A stretch of DNA of 64,000 nt, taken from the NCBI GenBank assembly GCA_013368325.1, contig JAACJK010000109.1:1054001-1118000 (forward strand). The letters are read 5' to 3'. How positions within the stretch are numbered: the first letter of the stretch is position 1; every line of letters starts with the position of its first letter. Positions 54,898 through 64,000 of the stretch are shown here, in pieces. A model generated the notes under the pieces. That model made no database searches, was not told where the DNA came from, and was given only the letters and a program-made list of their open reading frames with translations. Origin of the DNA: Ephemerocybe angulata. Lineage: Eukaryota; Basidiomycota; Agaricomycetes; Agaricales; Psathyrellaceae. The position numbers were made by a program, and so were the translations under genes.

Positions 54898-55717
54898 TTT
54901 GCCTCGTCCTTCTTGGGGTGTGGGCGTATGTAGGTGGTCGTGTCAAGATTCGTTGAAGTTCGTCGTATGGGTCTGGGTTGCTGGGCGCCTAGCGGTCGCA
55001 ACAGAGTCTGCTGCGTCGAGGAAAGTGGTGGGAGGAAGGGAGGGCTGCGCAGCGCACGGCACGAGGAGAAGGCTGGGGGAGGGAGCTCGAAGAGGAAGGA
55101 CGAGGCTGAACTTGGGGTTATGACATGACGTAAGGAATGAACTGGGCGCCTCATGCCCCACAGCCCATCAATGTCCTTCCGACGACATTGTTCGTTCCCG
55201 GCTGCTGTTTGCACACTTCCTATGAACGTTGTATGATGTCGAGCAAAGATATTTGGACATAGAACAATGCGGTTCATTCAGCTCAAGGTGACATCTATTT
55301 GTTCATCCCATCCTTGCCCTCCATCCCTCGGGCTCCCGATAGATACAGTTACTATTCTACAGCTAGATATACAGTGTTTATGGCGAGATTGAGAGCGCTA
55401 TGTAGGGTTATGCAATGAGTGGTTGGTCGTAAGGTCGCGCTCATCTAAGAAGAATATTCAAAGGTGTTTTTGGCCCAGGCTCTCCCCATCCTGAAAACGT
55501 AGGAGGGCCCAGTAACGAAGGGGTTTGTCGCAGACGATGTAGGCTGCGCTCATCTGTATAAGTGAAAGAAGAAAAGGAAAAAAGAGAAGATGGATGGGAG
55601 CCATGACATAGATCGTAAGCACCATCATCAATAATCGTACAACACAGAGGAGGAATTCCATCCCATCATCGCAAATAAAATAGAAAAGACATCAAATCAT
55701 GAGGATGCAGGCAAAGG

Positions 55718-57275
55718 TCATCGCCGACTCTGGCTCGCCTGTCTGGCAGGATTGACCATGCCGCCGTTATCAAAGTCGTTCGTCGACGTCGCACTAGGCG
55801 ACGACGGTGCGTATCGCGCTTGCCGCGGCGCCGCCGGAAGAGGCGCGTTATAGTAGTTCGCCATGTACGGGTTATGCTGCTGCAGATCGCGGTACTCGCG
55901 GCGCGTGCCCGACGAGTTCTGCCGGCGGGGGTTGTTCGACCCACTCGAGTCCTGCCTATGCGGCCGATTCGAACCCGTGGAGTCCTGCCTGCGCGCGTCG
56001 CGGCCGCTGCCTCGACTACCCTTGCGCTCGGGCTTCTCCGTATACGCGGTGGGCGGGGGTGCCGCTGCCGTGCGCCCCGAGTTCTTGCGCGAGTGCGAGG
56101 CGACGGCGGCTGCGCCCGCGGCAACGTTCGCTGCGGCCCCGGCGGAGAGCGCGCTCGTAGGGAGGAGCGAGCGCGCGTTGGTTTCGCTGGCCTTGCGGCG
56201 CTTGGGCTTTTCGGTGAGGATGGGCCCGGCCTTGTTGTTGTACGTGTTGAACCAGGCGACGGAGGTGACGGGGACGTGCCACACGTGCTTGTCGCCGTTC
56301 CTGTGTCGGCGCACGGCGAGGAAGAGCAAGATGAGGCCGGAGATGATGACTGGATAGTGGTCACGATGATTCGGGAGGAGGAGCGAAGATTAGCTCCATG
56401 AAATGGAATTTCGGAAGGAACATGAAAACGTACTCAGGGCAGCGTTCATTAGTGCAAAAGCGTTGAGGACGCGGTACATTGCCTGGAACTGGTCGGTATG
56501 GACTGCGTAGGGGGGATGATCAGCACGAGGACCCAAGAACAGATGCATGGATGGAAACGCGGGGAGGGGACGTACAGCTTGCGATCTCGTCGTCCAGTAC
56601 AATTTGGCTATCGGGGGACGCATAGCACTCGACGTCCGCGTCCTGAGATTCGGAAGTCGTGAGATAGACGCCGAGGACTGTAATTGGGGTGTTAATGTGA
56701 CTTGCGGAGGAATACGAGGCATTTACTCACTCAGCCAGAATAGCCCGGCCAACCCCAGACTCGCCAACTCTATCCGGGTCGATATCGGATTGCGCTCCTT
56801 CAAGAATAGACTGAACAGAACACTGTATTGGATGGTACGCGTGAGCAGGTGTTGCATAGGGGCACGACAAGCAATACTCACAGGACCGTAAATATGAAGT
56901 GACTAGCAGTGCAGACGAAGATGGCGAAGGGCACAAATCGCGCTACGAGAAGGACGGATGGAATTAGTCTGTGCTCGTACGACGAGGGTATCCGACTCAC
57001 TCAAGTCCGAGGCTGCCAACACCGACTGGAAGTGTCCAGCCATACCCAGGCAGATGACCGTGAACAGTAGCACGGTGCCTAAAGAGAACGAAACGATAGC
57101 TTGGGCGTCAGAAGCGCTGATCTTCATACATGGAAGCAGGAGACTGACCATAGATTGACGCCCGGACGGTGTTGAACAGCGAAGGCATTCGTCTGGATCT
57201 CGAGATAGGTGCAGGGGTGGGCGTCTGCTGGGATGCGGATGGAAAGGGTCTCTGAAACCAGGTGCTGGGCGACAT
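55718..57275 (-). CDS. MARVEL-like four-span membrane protein with long repetitive cytosolic tail
   Basis: The start at 57275 gives a Pro/Ser-rich head (MSPSTWFQRPFPSASQQTP). A 70-bp intron joins ASIY to GTVLLFTVICLGMAGHF (span 1), then RFVPFAIFVCTASHFIFTVL, ELASLGLAGLFWLSVLGVYL, a loop with DVECYASPDSQIVLDDEIAS, and the last span VLNAFALMNAAL followed by GLILLFLAVRRHRNGDKHVW. The C-terminal 190 residues are basic and low-complexity, with a repeated unit of the form R-R/H-Q-D/N-S-S/T-G (RRQDSTGSNRPHRQDSSGSN and so on). No function is assigned; the tail looks phosphorylatable. It lies just upstream, on the same strand, of the previous MARVEL-like gene. Confidence 0.72.
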
Positions 57276-57670
57276 GATAAAGCAGCTAAGTAATTAAGAA
57301 CACGAGGTGAGCATGAACTGGAGAGGGCGGTCGTGAGAGATCGTCTAAAGGGAAACACAGCCAGGAGCTTGGGGGTCACAAGGAGGGGCCTCGAGGGGCT
57401 AAAACGTCGGCAACGAGGGTGCAGCGAGGCGGACGCCTTGGTACGAGCCAAAGAGCGCATCCAAAATTTCTCACTGGCTTTCAAGCCCCTTTGCGGGGAT
57501 ACCGGCGCCTCGAGGCGATTGTTCTCGTACAGCCACCTCCAATTAGGGTCTGCATGCTCGGATCACCGGTCTCAGTCTGCGGCCTCTGCTCCCCGTACAT
57601 TGTCCTCTCAGATCGCATTGTCCTACTTTGTACACAGATATTTAGCCTTATTGACCTTCTCTCATCACCT
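57276..57670. other. Intergenic, no gene seen
   Basis: This 395-bp gap lies upstream of the MARVEL-like gene and downstream of the acetoacetyl-CoA synthetase stop. It presumably holds a promoter and a 3' UTR. No supported feature. Confidence 0.5.
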
Positions 57671-60627
57671 TTAGACTTCAGACCTCAACGTCTCCCCGAC
57701 AGACGCGTAGAAGTCGAGGCAGTCTGGGTTAGCGAGCGTCGCAGGGTTGACAATCGATAATGGCGCTCCATTGATAATCTACCCCTCTAGATCAGCCATG
57801 GAGCGAGGCTGCGCATGGGTGGGAGAACATACCTTCTTCACCAGCACCTCCACCCGCTTTCCATTCAGGGTATAGGGTATGTCTAGAACCTGGATAACCT
57901 AAGCCATGGATCAGCACGACGGAATGGAGAACTCGGGGAACGGAAAGCTGAGCCGTGATAACAAGAAATACTGACTCGAGCCGGAACGTGTCGCGCGCTG
58001 CGACGGGAGCGTATCGTCGCCTTGACCGTACTCTCAAACTCGGCCGAAAGTGTTTCGCCCTCGCCCAGCTTGACAAACAAGATCACGCGCTCGTCGGCGC
58101 CTCCCTCCGTCTTCTGACCCACTGCTAGAAAGTCGACGAGGGTGGGGTTCTTCCCGGACCCAGTGAACGCGTCCAGCACGTCGTATATCTCTGCCGACCC
58201 AAATCGTATTCCGCCGGGGTTTCTGAGAGAAAGCAATAGTCAGCTGATTGAGCTCTGCGCAGCTGAGGATAGGATGATATTCGCAAATAAATGAAACGCA
58301 CAGTACACCGTCCGAGCGTCCTAGCATGACTAACCCGCCTCCATTACCTGACTTCGAACGTGTGATGATGATATGGTCCCCGTGGTCTGTCCAAATGATA
58401 GTGTGAAGTATGGGCAAGAAGGCGTTAGTGTTATGCGACGACCCCAAAATCGCAAAGCACTTACACCAGACATCCTTGAATTCGGAAAAGTACGAATCGT
58501 CAAACCGCTTCTTTGCAGCATTGACATCTTCTTCCGCTCCATAGCCCGGGAGAGGCCAGAATCCAAGAGGCATGCATGGGAACGGCTTGGTGCACACAAG
58601 CTCGCCCGGCTCCTCAGCTGCGTTTACACTTCCGGTCGGCGAGTAGCTCTCCACAGCCATCCCGAGCATGCGGCACTGAATTTCGCCTCTGTAAACCGGG
58701 AGCGCAGAACACATTCCGGCAAATAGTGAGCAGATGTCGGTTCCCCCTTCAGCCAAGGTGGGTACCGTTAGCTCACAGAGTCCGAGATTCACCAAGTGAG
58801 ATGCTAATACCTGTTATTGATCCCAGAAGCACGTTGGGGTGGATATGATCGAAGACATAATCGAAGAGTGGAGGCGCGAGAGGCGACCCAGTCGAGTATA
58901 TGTGACGAAGCGTCGACAGGTTATGGTGTTCTCGCGGCTTGTAGCCTTTCTGAAAAAGACGAGCACGAGGGTGAGCAGCTCTCGGCGTAACATCTAGGAA
59001 GCACACGAACCGAAAGATGGTCAAGATACTTGGCACTGGTGCCGAATATCGTGATACCAAGCTCATCTACCATCCTCCATAAGATGCTAGGGTCCTTTAA
59101 TGGACTGCCATCGTACAGCACCAACGTGCATCCAAGCGTCAAACCGCTGACAAGGAAGTTCCACATCATCCATCCCCTGCACTCTTGGCGATCAGATATT
59201 AAGCCAAGCGTTAGAAGATCTGCAACACATACGTCGTTGTGTAATAGAAGAAAATGTCCTCGGGCTTCAAATCACCACATATAGCAAACTCCTTCTTGGC
59301 TTGCAACAGCATCCCGCCTGCTCGGTGTACAATCGGCCTACACAAAACGCTAAGCCTTTCGTTTAATTAAAACGCTGTCTTGGCCGACATACTTTGGTCG
59401 ACCAGTGGTTCCGCTGCTGAACAGGATCCACAAAGGTGCGTCGAAGGCCTGCCGGTACCACTCAATTTCCCCGGTAGACGATCTGCCAAGCTTTTGCTCT
59501 GCACCAGAGGCGACGAAGTCCTTCCAGGCTGTCCAGCCATGCTCCCATTGCGCGCGATCCTCGGGCTGCGGAAGGGTGTGGATGACGACAACCTTCGGGA
59601 GGGTATGCGTCTTGTTCGACAGCCCGGAAAGCAGAGCAGAAACCTTAGGCAGATGGGGATGGATTCTCCCGTTGTATCTGGAACGATCACGCGGGTTAGC
59701 GCCTGAAGCTACGCTTGACCGGGAGAAGTAAGAGTATAATAGTGAGGGCGCTTACACGACAGCATCGATAGCAAACAAGAATGTTGGCTTCACTTGTTCG
59801 AGACTGGTCTCTGTCAGTCCGATAAGATATCGTCAGAAGGCCACAGAAATTACCGTTCTAGCACGCCATCGGGGGCAAAGTCCGCCGCTGCGCTGACCCA
59901 AATGCCTCCAAGGGCGGTAGTGGCGAGACAGGCGGCCACATTTTCCTGTTTCGGGCGTGAAGTGGGTGGTCATGAGTGGAGATGTTATATTTTTATCAGA
60001 GATAAACTAAACCCTTACGATGCAGTTGGAGGCGTATGATGCCACTCGATCTCCAGGCCGAAGTCCGTTGGCTTTCAACGCTGAGACGAGGTCTGCGACG
60101 AGCGCGTAGAGCTGCGCATAACTGACCTTGCGATAGCTTGGGGAGGGTTTCTCCGAGGTTGCGAGTGGCTCCGCTGGGAAACAAGGGCGCAATCAGATCC
60201 TGAAGAAGGCGAGCGAAAGCAGCAATTCTCACTAGCTTCGATGAATGCTATTTTGTCTGTGGCACGACACTGCAGGAGGTTTTCTGCCCAGTTCAGTCGG
60301 GAATCACAAAACCTGGGGTATTAGGTCAGTTAGGAAAGTGGGTACCGGGACGTGGGCTGTGGATAGGAGTTGAATGTGTCCGAACCAGGTTGGGTTATCC
60401 GACGGGAGGGCGGCAGTGTCAACGACGTGGGGTCCTTTATCGCCAATGACGCGGGTTTCGTCCCAGACAAGACTCCAGAACTTATCGATGTGGGTGGATG
60501 ACCACTTCCAGAGGTCGTGGTAGGTATCCAGGGCAAGCCCGTGTTCGGAGTTGACGCGGGTCTTGAAGCGAAACGTCGCAGAGTTCTCGGGACTTGGGGG
60601 AGTATACAAGGGTCTTTCGTTTTCCAT
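57671..60627 (-). CDS. Acetoacetyl-CoA synthetase
   Basis: Cytosolic member of the AMP-forming acyl-CoA synthetase family that activates acetoacetate for sterol and fatty-acid synthesis. The N-terminal block has TYHDLWKWSSTHIDKFWSLV, NPTWF and SRLNWAENLL. Then come VSYAQLYALVADLVSALKAN, the P-loop-like AMP motif WILFSSGTTGRPK, PIVHRAGGMLLQAKKE, TTTGWMMWNFLVSGLTLGCT, STGSPLAPPLFDYV and the adenylate motif GGTDICSLFAG. The C-terminal domain has NPGGIRFGSAEIYDVLDAFT and a catalytic Lys region (PYTLNGKRVEVLVKKIINGA). The family-specific W-K-W N-terminus distinguishes it from acetyl-CoA synthetase. About ten introns interrupt it. The start ATG at 60627 is chosen over an in-frame ATG at 60711, whose extension looks non-coding. 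Confidence 0.94.
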
Positions 60628-61092
60628 AGTGCAGTCGTGTGTGATAGAATTGGAGGAATCGGGCAACAGCAGACGAGAGTAGCAGGTCAAGGAATTTGAT
60701 GAGCTTGCCAAGACTGCTAATTACGGATAAACGCCCCATGCGCTCCGTTCACAAAACCTTGCAGTCCTCCCAAAAGTGCACAAGTCTTTCGGAGAGTGAT
60801 AGACGCTAGTGGGCCCATATTGGGCTCAGTAAGCCAGAACGTAATAGGCGCAGTCAAGCCGTTGCAGCTGCGAATGTTATCTCTGTCCGAGAGATAGGGA
60901 AAGTTCGAACCCAGCCAATGGCATCGCACGTTCGACCCCGATCAATTTGGCAGGTGTGGGGCATGCTTGGCGGTCTTGGCACGATCTTAATAAATTGGAC
61001 CTCTTTCCCTTTCTTGAACAGCGAGTCATCAAAGTCCCATAAATACCCTGCCGCTATTCTACCAAACTCCATCTCCCTACACCTCCTCAAAC
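60628..61092. promoter_or_regulatory. 465-bp divergent intergenic region
   Basis: It separates the acetoacetyl-CoA synthetase start (minus) from the His-rich orphan start (plus) and should contain both promoters. No motif is convincing by eye. Confidence 0.4.
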
Positions 61093-61689
61093 ATGATGGA
61101 TAAGTTCCTAGGCCCTCACACACACGAAGCCAACGCTCACAACCACTTCCTGTACGTCGCCCCCTTTTTTTCACCGTCGTCCGAGACTCATTTATTGTTC
61201 AGCGAGAACTGGTTCAACTGGCACACCGACCACCCGCACATGGACGAGGCTCTCCTCTCTGGCTGCGCAACATACCGCGCTTTCCAACGGTACCTCTCCG
61301 GCGACGACATCTACATCCTTCCCAGAAATAAGTTCGAGCTCGAGAGCATCCTGTACGCTTGTCCATTTCAAATTTGGCCAACTCTCGACTTACTTTTTTC
61401 CGCAGACGGAGATACGCCGTCGACGCCATCCACAACGCCATCTCCCAGAGTCGCTCGCCTATGCAGACCGGTGGCTACAGTCGGGTACGTGTTCTTGTCC
61501 CACGTCGCGTTGACCGTGCACTAATTAGCCCTGTGGCTCTTCCAGATCTGCCACCAGGCCGAAAAGTCCATCCGCGATGTTATGCACACCGACAACAACG
61601 TACAAATACTCCTCGCCCTCCACAGGCCTAATAACGGCTCCTCTGCCATCGACGCGTCGCCGACCGACCATGCAATCTCGACCAAGTGA
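61093..61689 (+). CDS. Small His-rich hypothetical protein
   Basis: Four exons joined in phase: MMDKFLGPHTHEANAHNHF-L, then ENWFNWHTDHPHMDEALLSG and YRAFQRYLSGDDIYILPRN, then RRYAVDAIHNAISQSRSPM, then ICHQAEKSIRDVMHTDNNVQ to the stop at 61687-61689. The first 40 residues hold eight histidines plus acidic residues, which could bind metal, but no known metal motif is formed. The rest is helical with an even composition. No signal peptide or membrane span, and no family recognised. The acceptors follow strong pyrimidine tracts, supporting the model. Confidence 0.65.
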
Positions 61690-62254
61690 TCTTGTTCCTG
61701 TCCGCTTGCATTTCCCCCCCCTTTTGCCACCGCGCTATTATATCTTAAGTTATTACCTTCTTAACTCCCTTGCAACCTGTATTTGTATCGTCTCTCCTTG
61801 CTCTTGTCTTTGTTCTGCCTGCATATGTTGTTCATCCGCACTCAAGTCTACCTTGTACACTGTATATTTTAGCCAATCACCATCTCTCTTGACAGCCCCG
61901 ATCGTTAGCAGTGAGTGGAATACGATTGCCTTCCAAAAACATCTTCTCCTTAAGGAACGCCCCACCAAGCCTCGTCCATATTTGTCAATGCGCGAATTGT
62001 CTCGTTGGTTAGTCTTTCCAGTACACTCTTGGACACCGCCGCAAGTTCCGTGGTTCCCTGGCTGATTCTCTGTAGCTGCTGTATCTAAAGAAAGCCCTCC
62101 ATCACCGTCACGGCCTCTGTCGTCACAACTCACGCCTGAGAACACGAACGTGCGAGCCCTTCCCGGCACCTCTGGATCTCCAGCCCACATCGTTAATCCC
62201 TCAAGGTCACGGTCCGCTGCTGTAACAGCAGGGACAGTAGAAGAGCCATCGAAG
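61690..62254. other. Intergenic, no gene seen
   Basis: Pyrimidine-rich spacer upstream of the endopolyphosphatase gene. It should hold that gene's promoter and the orphan's 3' UTR; CT-rich tracts near 61705-61730 are typical of fungal 5' regions. Confidence 0.45.
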
Positions 62255-64000
62255 ATGCTAGGACTGCTGCTTGTTGGTTACCTTCTACGAGAATCGCAGT
62301 GCAGGATGTTGGCACTCTCCATCGCCGTCGTTGTCCTAGGGCTCCAAGTAGCGAGTTCGCCGTTAGGGGCAGCCGTCCAGGTGCCCCTTTCTATGCAGGG
62401 CGATGTGCCTGAGGCTCTGGACATCTCGAGTGAGTAGCATATAGTCTATGTTCTATGTCTGTCTGTCTTTCTGACGGAAGCTAATGGCTACCATTCCCCA
62501 GGGCCCAAGAAGCTGCATGGGCGGTTCCTCCACATAACTGATATACACCCAGATGGGCACTATAAGGCTCATGCGGCGGAATCCAAAGCTTGTCACAGGA
62601 AGAATCCAAAGAAGAAGAGCAAGAACGTGTCTGGATACTACGGGACTTCGTACTCGTGAGCGCCCTTCGCTCTTGATATCAACCCCCTCAGGAACTGAGA
62701 TCGGACTGCAGAGAGTGCGACTCCTCCTTTAGGCTATCGAACTTTACTCTGGATTATCTCGCAGAGAACTGGGCATCTGAAATCGACTTCGTAGTCTGTA
62801 CGTGCGGACACTTGCCCCCATTCTAGTTTGGGCTGACGATATTTGTGGGTTTGTAGGGACGGGAGATAGTGCGAGGTATGCAAACCTCGAGGCTATCACG
62901 CTCCGCATTTGCTCATCCGCGCGGCCTGCAGACACGATAATGACCACCAGCTGCCCCGTACACCTGACGAAATATTTGACCTCAATAGGGCGGTGACAGC
63001 CAAGATGGAGTCTGTCTTTACCCACCGCGGTATTCCCGTGGTTCCCAGTCTAGGTAAGCCCATTTCGAATCCATGTTCCGTCCTATCTGTCTCTCCACTG
63101 GCACGCTTCTCTGCACCACTTTACGTTCTGCCGTACGAGCTCACACTCATTACTGTATCTCTTCCTACACAGGTAACAATGACATATGGCGTAAGTCCAG
63201 TAGCCTAGCTTCGTTCTTGCCGATTTGGGATTCACGAATTCTCATTCGCCGCTGCCCTCGCCCCTATTCCCGTTTGCAGCGCACGTAAGTGGTGACTCAC
63301 GCACCCCTTTTGTCGTCCGCTGACCACCCATTGGCTTTTGCTTAGAATATCCTAGAGCCAGGTATGTGCTATCAATACCATCTCACCTTGCAATGAGGAT
63401 TCCATATCTCATATGGAAATGCCTGACAGGACCCAATCGCGTTACGACTGAATTTACCTCGTGAGTGACCATGAAGAGGTGACGCCTGGAAAGGCTAACT
63501 GACAAGACGGCGCTATGCAGTATTTGGAAATCTTTCATCCCTTTCAACTACCGCCAAGTGTTCCACCGTGGCGCCTACTACTCTTCAGAGGTAGTGCCCA
63601 ATCAGTTGGCCATTATCGCCCTCAATACCCTGTACTTTTACGATTCGAACAAGGGTGCGTTCTATTTTTGCGAAGCGATAAACGTGGGTCGTTTTTGGCA
63701 AGTGCTGATGTGTCTTCTTTCCTTCCTTTCGCAGCTGTGAATGGATGCCCTTACAATGACCCTGATGACCCTGGAAACTTGGAGTTAGACTGGCTGGAGG
63801 TGCGGCTGCAAGAATACCTTGAACGGGACATGCAGGTCTGGATTACTGGGCATGTCCCTCCTTCGCCCGGAAACTATTTCCCGGAATGTGTACGTTGGGG
63901 TTTTCTCTTGCTATCTCTTTGGCTTGGGCGCTCATTTTTGTGGGACAGTTTGTGCGATACGTCGAGCTGGCGCTGCGGTATCAAAACGTAGTGCTTGGAC
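62255..64000 (+). CDS. PPN1: Endopolyphosphatase (3' end outside window)
   Basis: Vacuolar metallophosphatase that cleaves long inorganic polyphosphate internally. A signal-anchor (MLALSIAVVVLGLQVASSPL) is followed by the calcineurin-like domain: GRFLHITDIHPDGHYK, KACHRK, FVVWTGDSARHDND, LPRTPDEIFDLNRAV, PSLGNNDIWPHNILEPGPN, IWKSFIPFNYRQVFHRGAYY, and DMQVWITGHVPPSPGNYFPE. Metal ligands D-x-H, GDxxRHD, GNND and GH are all present. The gene is unusually finely split: between 63191 and 63520 it uses a 5-nt exon (63280-63284), a 16-nt exon (63346-63361) and a 31-nt exon (63430-63460). The start is either the ATG at 62255 or the one at 62306 just before the anchor. The frame is open to the right edge. 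Confidence 0.92.

Noticed and set aside
55807..56401. Plus-strand open frames of 117-193 codons inside the MARVEL-like gene tail
   Set aside because: Cys/Arg/Ala-rich composition typical of antisense of GC-rich repeats; no splice or domain support.
60885..60945. tRNA-like box (AGTTCGAACCC) upstream of the acetoacetyl-CoA synthetase gene
   Set aside because: Neither strand gives a T stem, acceptor stem or anticodon arm.

Overview
This window is nuclear DNA of a filamentous basidiomycete, most likely an agaricomycete. Genes are dense and on both strands. They are broken by many 45-90 bp GT..AG introns, usually with GTRNGT-like donors and CTNAY-like branch sites, and there are no operons or Shine-Dalgarno sites. 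Spliced models were built by hand by joining open frames at phase-compatible splice sites; most are continuous and match a known family.

Layout. 0-9.8 kb: a BTB/POZ protein (cut by the left edge), a membrane-fused spermidine-synthase-like protein, a glutamate-carboxypeptidase-like M28 peptidase with a decayed inverted copy of its own C-terminus beside it, and tRNase Z. 9.8-20.4 kb: a tRNA-His candidate, a seven-span membrane protein, PEX14, VPS17, a membrane-anchored GH17 glucanase and RIB1 (GTP cyclohydrolase II). 20.5-23.6 kb: a complete Mutator-like (MULE) DNA transposon with inverted repeats, target-site duplication and an open 881-codon transposase. 23.9-35.6 kb: a signal-peptide/single-span membrane protein and a GT90/CAP10 glycosyltransferase, set in two gene-poor stretches (24.7-27.7 and 30.6-35.6 kb).

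35.6-52 kb is compact: a RING-LON protein with a membrane tail, head-to-head with a giant STB6-like protein; a small orphan; a CCDC47 homologue head-to-head with a nuclear-looking orphan; glucose-6-phosphate dehydrogenase head-to-head with a THOC5-like protein; and a Ubc8/UBE2H-type E2. 52-57.3 kb holds three small polytopic membrane genes in a row. 57.6-64 kb holds acetoacetyl-CoA synthetase, a His-rich orphan and an endopolyphosphatase cut by the right edge.

The genes are mainly housekeeping functions (peroxisome import, retromer, riboflavin, pentose phosphate, mRNA export, ER translocon, tRNA processing, polyphosphate turnover) and do not form one pathway or a secondary-metabolite cluster. 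The most noteworthy items are the intact MULE, the intronless decayed inverted copy of the peptidase C-terminus, 5-nt, 16-nt and 21-nt microexons, and unusual membrane fusions (methyltransferase, RING-LON). I did not find a convincing wholly new multi-gene system.
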